A DNA stretch of 8,172 nt from Cryomorphaceae bacterium (GTDB lineage Bacteria > Bacteroidota > Bacteroidia > Flavobacteriales > Schleiferiaceae): NCBI GenBank assembly GCA_003445735.1, contig DMCR01000005.1, forward strand, positions 1 to 8,172, given 5' to 3'. Positions 1 through 7,309 of this stretch are shown piece after piece. A model generated the notes under the pieces. That model saw only the letters and a list, made by a program, of their open reading frames with translations. It was not told the origin of the DNA and ran no database searches. The translations under genes and the position numbers were made by a program. Position 1 is the first letter of the stretch. Every line of letters starts with the position of its first letter.

Positions 1-2
1 GT

Positions 3-53
3 ATTGAAAACCTTGAGGTCATTGAATTAGGAAATCGCGGCAGACTCCGTTAA
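3..53 (+). CDS. Possible 3' end of an upstream gene (partial)
   Basis: One plus-strand frame is open from the window edge to a TAA at 51-53 and reads IENLEVIELGNRGRLR, a plausible charged C-terminal tail. The other two forward frames stop at about bases 5-7 and 28-30. Only 16 codons are visible, so no product can be named and the reading could be chance. If real, its stop codon overlaps the -7 promoter box of purB. A minus-strand ATG at 22-20 also opens a frame running off the edge, so a divergent gene is the alternative. Confidence 0.3.
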   Translation: MENLEVIELGNRGRLR

Positions 54-58
54 TTTTG
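51..58 (+). promoter_or_regulatory. Bacteroidota -7 promoter box for purB
   Basis: TAATTTTG is an exact match to TAnnTTTG, the -7 element read by the primary sigma factor of Bacteroidota. It lies 19 bases before the purB ATG, which would leave a leader of roughly 14 bases. No TTG sits at the usual 17-23 base spacing upstream (the nearest, at 22-24, is 26 bases away), so the -33 element is weak or absent. No Shine-Dalgarno sequence is seen before the ATG, as is common in this phylum. Confidence 0.55.
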
Positions 59-77
59 CGCTTTAACGGATTCACTC

Positions 78-1427
78 ATGTCTACAGCTTTACATGCCAT
101 CACACCTGTTGATGGTCGTTATGCTTCAAAAACGGAAGCCCTCTCTCAGTATTTTTCGGAATATGCACTGATCAAGTATCGTGTACGCGTTGAAATCGAA
201 TACTTCATCGCTTTGTGTGAAAGCGATTTACCACAGCTTAAGGGGGTAAACGGGGACCAATTCTCTGCGCTTCGTGCTATTTACCAATGCTTTAGCACGG
301 AGGACGCACAAAAGATTAAAGACATTGAGAAAGTCACCAATCACGATGTAAAAGCCGTCGAATACTTCATCAAAGAAGCTTTCCAAAACATGGGACTTTC
401 CAGCTACCAAGAGTTTATCCACTTTGGCCTGACCTCACAGGACATCAACAATACCTCTATTCCTCTATCCATCAAAGAGGCCCTGGAAGACATCCTGTAC
501 CCACAATTAGAGGATCTTATCGATACTATAGATACCCACGCCACTGCTTGGGATCACATATCTTTGTTAGCACGCACACACGGGCAGCCGGCCTCTCCTA
601 CTACTTTAGGTAAGGAATTCAAGGTGTTCACCGCTCGTTTACGCGGCCAACTAGCCCAGCTAAAAGCAGTGCCTCATAGCGCAAAATTTGGTGGTGCCAC
701 AGGTAACTTCAATGCCCATACAGTTGCTTATCCAGGTCGAGACTGGCACAGATGGGGCGATCAGTTCGTAGCCAAGCACCTTGGTCTTACACGAAGCTAC
801 CCCACTACTCAGATTGAACATTACGATAACCTAGCCGCACAATTTGATGCGCTGAAACGTATTAACAATATCTTTATCGATTTCTGTCGCGACGTGTGGA
901 CCTATGTGAGCATGGATTACTTCAAGCAAAAGATCAAAGCAGGAGAAGTTGGTTCTTCTGCGATGCCTCACAAGGTGAACCCGATTGATTTCGAAAATGC
1001 CGAAGGAAACTTGGGCATTGCCAATGCTTTGTTTGTGCATTTGGCAGGGAAACTACCTATTTCGCGTTTGCAACGTGATCTGACAGATTCCACCGTACTC
1101 AGAAATGTGGGCGTTCCATTCGGCCACCTGTTGATTGCCATAGCAAGTATGAACCAAGGTCTTGGCAAACTCTTGGTCAATGAAGCAAGGATCGCAGCTG
1201 ATTTAGAAGCTAATTGGGTAGTGGTAGCGGAAGCTATACAAAACATCTTGCGCCGCGAAGGATATCCAAAACCCTATGAAGCCTTGAAAGCCTTGACTCG
1301 TACAAATAGTGCGATCACTGCGCAGAGCATAGCCGAATTTATCGATACCTTAGAGGTAAACGACCAAATTAAAACGGAGCTGAAAAACATTACTCCAAGT
1401 AACTACATCGGCCAAGCCAAGCGCTAA
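78..1427 (+). CDS. purB: Adenylosuccinate lyase
   Basis: Cytosolic purine-synthesis enzyme that releases fumarate twice: from SAICAR to give AICAR, and from adenylosuccinate to give AMP. The 449-residue protein is full length for the E. coli-like type (456 residues in E. coli). Visible family motifs are TSQDINNTS at about 119-127, ARTHGQPAS at 165-173 with His168 as the expected catalytic histidine, and the superfamily signature GSSAMPHKVNPIDFEN from 292, whose mobile loop carries the catalytic serine (Ser293/Ser294). The run RDLTDSTVLRN at about 333-343 and the C-terminal TPSNYIGQA also match the E. coli type closely. The ATG at 78 gives the standard N-terminus (LHAITPVDGRY) and follows a promoter box closely. 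A small gene starts 5 bases after the stop, so the two are probably co-transcribed. No frame damage or missing key residue is seen. Confidence 0.97.
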   Translation: MSTALHAITPVDGRYASKTEALSQYFSEYALIKYRVRVEIEYFIALCESDLPQLKGVNGDQFSALRAIYQCFSTEDAQKIKDIEKVTNHDVKAVEYFIKEAFQNMGLSSYQEFIHFGLTSQDINNTSIPLSIKEALEDILYPQLEDLIDTIDTHATAWDHISLLARTHGQPASPTTLGKEFKVFTARLRGQLAQLKAVPHSAKFGGATGNFNAHTVAYPGRDWHRWGDQFVAKHLGLTRSYPTTQIEHYDNLAAQFDALKRINNIFIDFCRDVWTYVSMDYFKQKIKAGEVGSSAMPHKVNPIDFENAEGNLGIANALFVHLAGKLPISRLQRDLTDSTVLRNVGVPFGHLLIAIASMNQGLGKLLVNEARIAADLEANWVVVAEAIQNILRREGYPKPYEALKALTRTNSAITAQSIAEFIDTLEVNDQIKTELKNITPSNYIGQAKR

Positions 1428-1432
1428 ACCTG

Positions 1433-1834
1433 ATGAAAAAGAAAATATACATCACAGTAACGGTCGTCCTTTTGGCGACCGTTTCTTTTGGACTGTACCA
1501 ATATTTCCGAACTCCGGCTGCCGCAATGGACCTCGCTCCTGTCTTTACCGGTAATGCGCAATCCATGGCTCGTGAAGCAGCTAAATTCCAAATAAGGGAT
1601 GTGGTTGTATTACAGGATACCGTAGTCAGCGCCGAAAGTAAAAGCATTTCATTACCCAATGGCGTAATTGTAGTAAGAGATTCTTCCGACACACAAACTT
1701 GGCCGTCCAGTGGCTACGTTTCAGTGAAAGGATTCTATCAGGGAATTGAGATAGACGATTTTTTCGGAGATACCTTAATCCGCGTAGGCGGTGCCTTTCT
1801 TCTCGAATCTACGAACTCTGAAGATTTGGATTAA
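1433..1834 (+). CDS. Small membrane-anchored protein, possible OB-fold (tRNA_anti-like) domain
   Basis: A 133-residue protein with a lysine-rich start (MKKK), one hydrophobic segment at about 5-24 and no lipobox cysteine, so it is probably anchored in the inner membrane with the rest in the periplasm. The remainder is predicted as beta strands. The stretch VSVKGFYQGIEIDDFFGD (about 96-113) resembles the last strands of small Bacteroidota OB-fold proteins of the tRNA_anti-like type (recalled pattern KG-x-x-x-G-x-x-DD). That family link is from memory and is tentative; no biochemical role can be assigned. It starts 5 bases after purB with no Shine-Dalgarno, suggesting coupled expression, but purine synthesis gives no obvious partner. 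Its last 20 codons overlap the convergent transporter gene on the other strand. A strong hairpin falls in codons 9-17. Confidence 0.75.
   Translation: MKKKIYITVTVVLLATVSFGLYQYFRTPAAAMDLAPVFTGNAQSMAREAAKFQIRDVVVLQDTVVSAESKSISLPNGVIVVRDSSDTQTWPSSGYVSVKGFYQGIEIDDFFGDTLIRVGGAFLLESTNSEDLD
1459..1489 (+). terminator. Terminator-like hairpin inside the start of the small gene after purB
   Basis: AACGGTCGTC (1459-1468) pairs with GGCGACCGTT (1474-1483) in the RNA: eight Watson-Crick pairs, one U-G wobble and a closing C-G, around a five-base loop (1469-1473). A T-rich run, TTTCTTTT at about 1482-1489, follows. This is the form of an intrinsic terminator, but it lies 31 bases after the purB stop and inside codons 9-17 of the next gene. 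It could attenuate transcription between purB and the small gene, or be a by-product of the codons for the hydrophobic segment. The structure is visible; its function is inferred. Confidence 0.45.
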
Positions 1835-3064
1835 CCCTAGCGCAAAAAACACCGTCAAGGAAAGGGCAGAATTCCTTAGATCTCCTGTCAGTGCCTCTAG
1901 AAGACCTATGCTGAACATCCCGAAGGTAGTGGCCAGTTTCTCCATCACATCATAGAAACTGAAATAGGTCGTATGATCTTCTGTGGGCGGTAACATCTTA
2001 CTATAGGTAGAACGCGATAAACTCTGTAGAGCGCCCATCACAAAGCCAAGGCATGCTCCTACGAGAAAAAATTGGCTTGCTGTTTGAACAAAGTATGCCG
2101 CAAAACAAACGAGCATCCACACCGCCACTGCTATTTTGACGGCGTATAGATTGGTGGTACGCTCGCTTAAACGGGCGAAAACAAATGATCCCGCGATGGC
2201 AACAAACTGTATCATCAAGATCATCATAATAAGCTGTGTTGATTCTAATCCTAACACCTTAGACCCAAATACCGCCGCCATAAGAATAATAGTCTGCATC
2301 CCCACATTATACCAAAAGAAACCACCAAGGAACACACGAAGGGTCTTGATCTTTTTAAACTCATGAAATACCTTAATGAGCTCTTCCCAACTCTTCCAGA
2401 ATAGTTGGCCTTCGAAGAAATCTTTGACCTCGTCTTTCGGTAATTTGTGAATGGCTGGTAATCCAAACCCTAGCCACCAAATACCTGTCAAGACAAAAGA
2501 AGCTCTTGAGGCAATTCCTGCATCGGCGAATCCAAAGGTATCGGGCATTTGAACCAAGGCCAGACAAAGGATCAACAATAATGAACTGCCGAAATACCCA
2601 AGGGAAAACCCCCTAGCCGATAAGCGATCTTGTAATTCCTTTGGTGCAATGACCGGTAAAAAACTATTGTAAAATACGATGCTTCCGCTGAAACCCACAC
2701 TAGCAGAGAAGGCCAAACACAACCCCAACCATGGATTTTGTTCGGTGAAGAAGCCCATGCAAGCCGTGCTAATGGCCCCAATGATCATGAACGTACGCAT
2801 GAACACCTTTCTGCGCCCAGTGTGATCAGCCATGGCCGCGAAATACGGTGAGAGAATGGATATGGTCAAAAAGGAGGCCGCAATGACGTAACTGTATATG
2901 ATAGTGTTTTCCCATTCTCTTCCTAAAAACAAGACACTATTTGTCTCATTTTTGGTCACAGCCTCGTAGTAAATGGGGAATAATACTGTGCTAATGACCA
3001 AGGAATAGACAGAATTTGCCCAATCATACATGGCCCAGCCGCGTTGTGTTTTTTTAAATTTCAT
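1775..3064 (-). CDS. UMF1-family MFS transporter (Atg22-like)
   Basis: A 429-residue integral inner-membrane protein with about 12 hydrophobic segments (roughly 14-34, 54-74, 88-106, 112-134, 152-172, 187-206, 245-265, 280-297, 307-326, 330-348, 375-392, 398-416). The opening WAMYDWANSVYSLVIS (10-25) is the hallmark of the UMF1/Atg22 branch. ADHTGRRKVF (79-88) is the MFS loop 2-3 signature, and GALQSLSRSTYSKMLPP (344-360) is another conserved block of the family. Yeast Atg22 exports amino acids from the vacuole; bacterial members have no agreed substrate, so none is named here. The start ATG (complement of 3062-3064) gives the expected N-terminus. It is transcribed divergently from the secreted-protein gene at 3129, and its last 20 codons overlap the convergent small gene. 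No clear terminator is seen after it. Confidence 0.92.
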   Translation of the reverse strand: MKFKKTQRGWAMYDWANSVYSLVISTVLFPIYYEAVTKNETNSVLFLGREWENTIIYSYVIAASFLTISILSPYFAAMADHTGRRKVFMRTFMIIGAISTACMGFFTEQNPWLGLCLAFSASVGFSGSIVFYNSFLPVIAPKELQDRLSARGFSLGYFGSSLLLILCLALVQMPDTFGFADAGIASRASFVLTGIWWLGFGLPAIHKLPKDEVKDFFEGQLFWKSWEELIKVFHEFKKIKTLRVFLGGFFWYNVGMQTIILMAAVFGSKVLGLESTQLIMMILMIQFVAIAGSFVFARLSERTTNLYAVKIAVAVWMLVCFAAYFVQTASQFFLVGACLGFVMGALQSLSRSTYSKMLPPTEDHTTYFSFYDVMEKLATTFGMFSIGLLEALTGDLRNSALSLTVFFALGLIQIFRVRRFEKKGTAYAD

Positions 3065-3095
3065 GGTGATTCCAATTTACAACTCGAATCGGCAT

Positions 3096-3103
3096 TATAT
3101 TTG
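3096..3103 (+). promoter_or_regulatory. Bacteroidota -7 promoter box for the secreted-protein gene
   Basis: TATATTTG matches TAnnTTTG exactly in the 64-base spacer between two divergent genes, and implies a start site near 3108 with a leader of about 20 bases before the ATG at 3129. There is no TTG at the normal -33 spacing; the T-rich run around 3076-3079 is the nearest candidate. Opposite it, the minus strand reads TATAAT at 3099-3094, which may or may not matter for the transporter gene. Confidence 0.5.
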
Positions 3104-3128
3104 ATTCATTAAGGCAAATTCCCACTCC

Positions 3129-3977
3129 ATGAAAAAAATCGCCCTACTGATGCTTTTTGTTTTCGCTGGCCTCGAAGCTTTCGCGCAAGATATGATCATC
3201 TTCAAAGACAAAACCGTTGAAGAAGTAACTATAGTCGAAGTCACTCCGGATTATGTTAAATACCGCGAGTACGGTGCACCTATTAACTCAGTTACATTCT
3301 CTATAGAAAAGGACTACCTATCAAAGTTGATTTTTGAAAGCGGTCGTGTTATAGACATGAGTATATCCATGATGAATGACGAGCGTGTTTACGCTGGTCA
3401 GCGAGAAAGAACCATCAAGTTAGATGTATCAGGAATCAGCAGTAACTATACCTTCATTTCCTACGAGCAAGCAGTTGACCCGAGCACCAGCTGGGAAGCT
3501 GGGATGATTTTTATCGGCGCCGGTTTTGAAAACCAAAACGTTGTAAGTGATCCCGAAAGAGCAATGGGCCTTGGTCTAAATATGGGATATAAGTTTAAAC
3601 GTAGTCCAAACTTCTATATGGAACGAATGCGTTATGGTCATATCCTACGAGGTGCCTACGTCAAGCCAAACCTTTGGTTGAATGTTTTTAACTATGACCG
3701 AGTCGATTACGATCACCCACCTGATCCTGTGACCTTTCAATATCCATCCACACGTCAATCTGCAACGGCTGGTACGTTGATGATTGATTTTGGTAACCAG
3801 CTTGTTTTCTCCGATCAATTCTTGATTGATTACGCTGCGGGTGTCGGTTACGGTTTCACAACCAAATACGTTAATTGGAATCCAAGTAATTATGGCTTTC
3901 TCGGAGGTGCAGGATCGGGCACTCCCTACACTTTCTCATTTACTTTGAAAGTAGGTTACCTCCTACCGAATAAATAA
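3129..3977 (+). CDS. Secreted protein of unknown function, probable outer-membrane beta-barrel
   Basis: A 282-residue protein with a clear signal peptide: MKKIALLMLF..., hydrophobic core, then AFA before Gln20, a typical signal peptidase I site. The mature N-terminal part (about 20-76) follows the pattern 'D-x-I-x-F-K-D-x-x-V-x-E-V-x-I-x-E-V-x-x-D-Y-V-K-Y-R', which I recognise from many Bacteroidota envelope proteins as a small beta domain without a known role. From about 95 onward the chain alternates polar and hydrophobic residues with many Tyr, Phe and Gly, including MGLGLNMGYKF, GAYVKPNLWLNVFN, TAGTLMIDFGNQLVF, AAGVGYGF and a final TFSFTLKVGYLL. These look like barrel strands, suggesting an outer-membrane barrel exposed to the periplasm at its N-terminus. 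No enzyme motif is seen. It has its own promoter box and ends about 20 bases before a strong terminator, so it is probably a single-gene unit. Confidence 0.85.
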   Translation: MKKIALLMLFVFAGLEAFAQDMIIFKDKTVEEVTIVEVTPDYVKYREYGAPINSVTFSIEKDYLSKLIFESGRVIDMSISMMNDERVYAGQRERTIKLDVSGISSNYTFISYEQAVDPSTSWEAGMIFIGAGFENQNVVSDPERAMGLGLNMGYKFKRSPNFYMERMRYGHILRGAYVKPNLWLNVFNYDRVDYDHPPDPVTFQYPSTRQSATAGTLMIDFGNQLVFSDQFLIDYAAGVGYGFTTKYVNWNPSNYGFLGGAGSGTPYTFSFTLKVGYLLPNK

Positions 3978-3994
3978 GCATCAACCTTATTCAT

Positions 3995-4028
3995 AAAAAA
4001 AGCCCGGCGCGTTGCGCCGGGCTTTTTA
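3995..4028. terminator. Bidirectional intrinsic terminator
   Basis: AAAAAGCCCGGCGC (3997-4010) and GCGCCGGGCTTTTT (4014-4027) form a perfect 14-bp stem with the three-base loop GTT. The A tract on the left and T tract on the right make it a proper terminator on both strands. It lies 17 bases after the stop of the plus-strand secreted-protein gene and 20 bases after the stop of the minus-strand aconitase gene, so one element can end both convergent transcripts. Confidence 0.93.
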
Positions 4029-4047
4029 ATATTTAGTCCGCTCCTTA

Positions 4048-6315
4048 TTAAGCATTCTGTGCTTTAATCAAGTTCAATGCAGAACCTGCCTTGAACCACT
4101 CAATCTGTTGAGCATTGTAGGTGTGGTTCAACTTAATAGTATCCGTAGAACCGTCAGCGTGAACAACCTCAAGCGTCAACTGCTTGCCTGGGGCAAACGA
4201 TGCAAGATCTGTGAAGTTGAACGTATCGTCTACTTGGATCAAATCGTAATCTGCTTCGTTATCGAAGGTCAGGCCCAACATACCCTGCTTCTTCAAGTTT
4301 GTTTCGTGGATACGAGCGAATGACTTAACGATCACCGCGCGAACGCCTAGGTGACGTGGTTCCATTGCCGCATGCTCACGAGAAGAACCTTCACCGTAAT
4401 TGTGATCACCCACAACGATAGAAGGAACACCAGCTGCTTTGTATGCACGAGCTACGCTTGGCACCTCATCCACTGAACCGTCGAGTTGGTTCGTTACAGC
4501 ATTCGTCTCTTGGGTATAAGCGTTCACCGCACCAATCAAACAGTTGTTTGAGATGTTATCTAGGTGACCGCGGTAACGCAACCATGGACCGGCCATAGAA
4601 ATATGATCGGTTGTACACTTACCAAAGGCCTTGATCAAAAGCTTCGCGCCTTCGATGTTGGCACCGTCCCATGGAGCGAATGGGCTCAACAATTGAAGAC
4701 GCTGCGAATCTGGGCTCACAACTACTTCTACACCTGAACCGTCCTCTGCAGGAGCTTGGTAACCGTTGTCCTCAACATCAAAACCAGCTGATGGTAATTC
4801 GTGACCTGTCGGCTCTGCCAATTTGACCTCTTCGCCATTTGCGTTGGTCAACGTATCCGTAACCGGGTTAAAATCTAGTTTACCAGAGATTGCAATGGCT
4901 GCAACCATTTCCGGTGAAGTAACGAAGGCGTGTGTGTTCGGGTTACCGTCGGCACGCTTCGCAAAGTTTCTGTTGAACGAGTGAACGATAGAGTTCTTCT
5001 CTTGCTTCTCAGCACCTTCACGCGCCCACTGTCCAATACATGGACCACAAGCGTTGGTAAAGATTCTCGTTCCCTCTAGTTTGTTGAACGTATCCATCAA
5101 ACCGTCGCGCTCTGCAGTGTAACGCACTTGCTCAGAACCTGGGTTGATACCCAAGATCGCCTTTGGAGCAATGCCTTTCTCTACTGCATCAGCAACGATA
5201 GAAGCAGCACGCGTCAAATCTTCGTACGAAGAGTTGGTACATGAACCGATCAATGCCCACTCAATATCCGTTGGCCAATCGTTTGCTACAGCTTTCTCTT
5301 TCATCTCAGCAACTGGTGTAGCGAGATCCGGAGTAAACGGTCCGTTCAAATGCGGCGTTAATTCGTCTAAGTTGATTTCTATTACTTGATCGAAGTACTC
5401 CTCAGGATTTGCGTACACCTCAGCATCACCGGTCAAGTGCTCAGCTACTGCATCTGCAGCATCTACTACATCTTGACGACCAGTAGCTGCCAAATAGCGA
5501 CGCATGCTGTCGTCGTAACCGAATGTTGACGTCGTTGCACCAATCTCAGCACCCATGTTACAAATGGTTCCTTTACCTGTAGCGCTCAAGCTCTCAGCAC
5601 CCTCACCGAAGTACTCAACGATACATCCTGTACCGCCTTTCACTGTAAGAATACCTGCCACCTTCAAGATGACATCCTTGGGCGCAGTCCAACCGTTCAA
5701 ACGACCAGTGAGCTTCACACCTATGAGTTTAGGGAATTTTAGCTCCCAAGGCATACCCGCCATTACATCTACTGCATCTGCACCACCTACACCGATAGCG
5801 ACCATACCTAGACCCCCAGCGTTTACTGTATGAGAATCGGTACCGATCATCATACCGCCTGGGAAGGCATAGTTCTCAAGAACTACCTGGTGGATAATAC
5901 CAGCACCTGGCTTCCAGAAACCGATGCCGTATTTGTTACATACTGAAGAAAGGAAGTTGAAAACCTCGTTATTCTTGTTGATTCCGTCCTGCAAATCTTT
6001 GTCTGCACCTATTCTCGCTTGGATCAGGTGATCCGCGTGAGCGGTAGAAGGAACCGCTACTTTGTCTTTACCTGCTTGCATGAACTGCAACAAAGCCATT
6101 TGGGCAGTTGCATCTTGCATCGCTACACGATCAGGGGCGAAATCTACATAGCTAGCACCACGGTCAAAAGCCTGGTCAGCCGCTTTGTCCCATAGGTGGA
6201 CGTATAAAATTTTCTCAGAAAGTGTCAAGGGCTTACCCACTGCCTTACGAGCAGCAGTAATACGCTCTGGGTAGCGCTCATACACTTTGCGAATCATGTC
6301 GATATCGAACGTCAT
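4048..6315 (-). CDS. acn: Aconitate hydratase, mitochondrial type
   Basis: TCA-cycle enzyme, cytosolic, converting citrate to isocitrate through cis-aconitate with a [4Fe-4S] cluster. The 755-residue length and sequence match the mitochondrial-type aconitases of Bacteroidota rather than the longer AcnA/IRP type (about 890) or AcnB. Cluster ligands are Cys359 in GSCTNSS and Cys423/Cys426 in ACGPCIGQ. Active-site blocks are HADH at 93-96, GTDSH at 158-162, and GEGSSREHAA at 641-650, where the serine pair 644/645 aligns with the catalytic serine of the pig enzyme. HLGVRAVIVKSFARIHETNL (655-674) belongs to the swivelling C-terminal domain. The ATG at 6315 gives the usual start (MIRKVYERYPERI). 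No TCA-cycle gene is adjacent. A perfect hairpin terminates it at its 3' end; upstream is a 167-base spacer with no exact promoter box. All key residues are present. The symbol acn is generic; acnA is also used for this type. Confidence 0.97.
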   Translation of the reverse strand: MTFDIDMIRKVYERYPERITAARKAVGKPLTLSEKILYVHLWDKAADQAFDRGASYVDFAPDRVAMQDATAQMALLQFMQAGKDKVAVPSTAHADHLIQARIGADKDLQDGINKNNEVFNFLSSVCNKYGIGFWKPGAGIIHQVVLENYAFPGGMMIGTDSHTVNAGGLGMVAIGVGGADAVDVMAGMPWELKFPKLIGVKLTGRLNGWTAPKDVILKVAGILTVKGGTGCIVEYFGEGAESLSATGKGTICNMGAEIGATTSTFGYDDSMRRYLAATGRQDVVDAADAVAEHLTGDAEVYANPEEYFDQVIEINLDELTPHLNGPFTPDLATPVAEMKEKAVANDWPTDIEWALIGSCTNSSYEDLTRAASIVADAVEKGIAPKAILGINPGSEQVRYTAERDGLMDTFNKLEGTRIFTNACGPCIGQWAREGAEKQEKNSIVHSFNRNFAKRADGNPNTHAFVTSPEMVAAIAISGKLDFNPVTDTLTNANGEEVKLAEPTGHELPSAGFDVEDNGYQAPAEDGSGVEVVVSPDSQRLQLLSPFAPWDGANIEGAKLLIKAFGKCTTDHISMAGPWLRYRGHLDNISNNCLIGAVNAYTQETNAVTNQLDGSVDEVPSVARAYKAAGVPSIVVGDHNYGEGSSREHAAMEPRHLGVRAVIVKSFARIHETNLKKQGMLGLTFDNEADYDLIQVDDTFNFTDLASFAPGKQLTLEVVHADGSTDTIKLNHTYNAQQIEWFKAGSALNLIKAQNA

Positions 6316-6482
6316 AGAATCAGAGTTAACTTATTTAGCGAGCACGAAAATACCACATAATTGGCCACTCACCTAACAGGATTTCGTTAAGAATTAATAG
6401 ATTGAACCAATGATTCCTACATTCACTTTTTCAAGGAATGGAAATCTATAAATTCGTAAAAAAGAGGGGGTGATTTTGAGGA
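6316..6482. other. Spacer upstream of aconitase
   Basis: This AT-rich, 167-base stretch separates two minus-strand genes and should hold the aconitase promoter and the 3' end of the upstream transcript. No exact TAnnTTTG box occurs on the minus strand; the best near match is TATTTTCG (6352-6345), 29 bases before the ATG, without a TTG at the proper distance. An inverted repeat, ATTCCT (6413-6418) with AGGAAT (6434-6439), has a 15-base loop and is too weak to call a terminator. A T run on the minus strand (6463-6458) follows a C-rich patch just after the upstream stop, but has no stem. No small gene is evident. Confidence 0.4.
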
Positions 6483-7304
6483 TTATTGAATCCAGACCTT
6501 CAAATTGTGGAACCAATTCTCACCTTCCACACGCACTACATACATACCTGTGCTCCAAAGCCCGGTATCGTAACGGTGCAACATTCGTGGATCCATAGTG
6601 CACATACGCTGTCCGGCCGCATTGTAAATAGTTGAAGCATAGGCCCCGCCCATTGAAATCTCTAGCCATCCATTGCTCTGATGAACGTGCAAATCCTCAA
6701 GCACCGTTTGCATAATGTCCAACAACTCAAAGGCCGCGGTGTGTGACGAATCCTTCGCAGGATTAAAACTCCAATCCTTGATGGTAAAACTCTTGGCACT
6801 ATCCTCTACGTCAATGCGCGCCCAGCCATAACAAGCGGTATCGTCCTTCATAATACGAAGACCCAAATACCCGTCAGTTAATGGACCTGCCCAGTTTGAG
6901 TTTGGATAGGCTTGGCCGTCCACACGGAACGCCATATATCCTATGGCTGTTGAAGTATTAATGCCCTGAAACTGAGCGTTCACATCAATAGTGGTTCCTG
7001 GTACAACACGCTCAACATAAGCAAAACCATTGCTCACACTTCCCATGGCCAAATTCCCTTCGATGCTATCCCCAGGGTGCAGGAGAATGGCGTTCACATT
7101 GCCCAGCTGTCCACCGCCTAAGATGTGCTCAATGGTGAAGTCTACAATGGTATCGCCGTCTAAGTCCAACTCGTATATTCCATCAACGATGGTCGTATCA
7201 TCAATGTCGGTGTACATATACTGCGCCTGTGCTGCGGTAGTCCCTAGAAGGGCTGCTGCCGAGGCCATGTATTTCGCCAATGGGGTCGAGTAGTTTTTTT
7301 CCAT
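6483..7304 (-). CDS. Secreted protein with T9SS-like C-terminal sorting domain
   Basis: A 273-residue protein of unknown function. Residues 1-27 form a signal peptide with a long polar N-region and a hydrophobic alanine-rich core ending AQA before Gln28. DLDGDTIVD (47-55) is a DxDxDxxxD loop as found in calcium-binding and FG-GAP-type repeats. The middle part (about 60-190) looks all-beta and contains YGWARIDVEDSAKSFTIKDW (159-178), a block I recognise from other secreted Bacteroidota proteins without known activity. From about 200, LEDLHVHQSNGWLEIS, IYNAAGQRM and LWSTGMYVVRVE follow the plan of the type A T9SS sorting domain (structure/N-A-A-G-Q/G-x-Y-x-V-x-V). The final strand ends in KVWIQ rather than the common basic ending. 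It is therefore likely exported by Sec and then moved across the outer membrane by T9SS. It lies 16 bases downstream of the sulfotransferase-like gene, with a promoter box in the gap. Confidence 0.85.
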   Translation of the reverse strand: MEKNYSTPLAKYMASAAALLGTTAAQAQYMYTDIDDTTIVDGIYELDLDGDTIVDFTIEHILGGGQLGNVNAILLHPGDSIEGNLAMGSVSNGFAYVERVVPGTTIDVNAQFQGINTSTAIGYMAFRVDGQAYPNSNWAGPLTDGYLGLRIMKDDTACYGWARIDVEDSAKSFTIKDWSFNPAKDSSHTAAFELLDIMQTVLEDLHVHQSNGWLEISMGGAYASTIYNAAGQRMCTMDPRMLHRYDTGLWSTGMYVVRVEGENWFHNLKVWIQ

Positions 7305-7309
7305 GGGGG

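Noticed and set aside
968..1246. Minus-strand open frame of 92 codons inside purB
   Set aside because: It lies wholly within a clearly functional purB on the other strand, has no recognisable product or promoter, and is a codon-bias shadow.
1390..1692. Minus-strand open frame of 100 codons across the purB/small-gene junction
   Set aside because: It runs antisense to two better-supported genes, and its translation resembles no family I know.
3072..3079. TAAATTGG on the minus strand as promoter of the MFS gene
   Set aside because: One mismatch in the core, only 7 bases from the ATG, and no properly placed -33 TTG; not strong enough to list.
5555..5833. Plus-strand open frame inside the aconitase gene
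   Set aside because: It is antisense to conserved aconitase sequence, with a proline-rich, low-information translation typical of a shadow frame.
6345..6352. TATTTTCG on the minus strand as an aconitase promoter
   Set aside because: It has one mismatch to TAnnTTTG and no TTG at the right distance, so it is mentioned only as the best near match.
6413..6439. ATTCCT/AGGAAT inverted repeat as a terminator
   Set aside because: A six-pair stem with a 15-base loop and low G+C, without a T tract after it on the minus strand.
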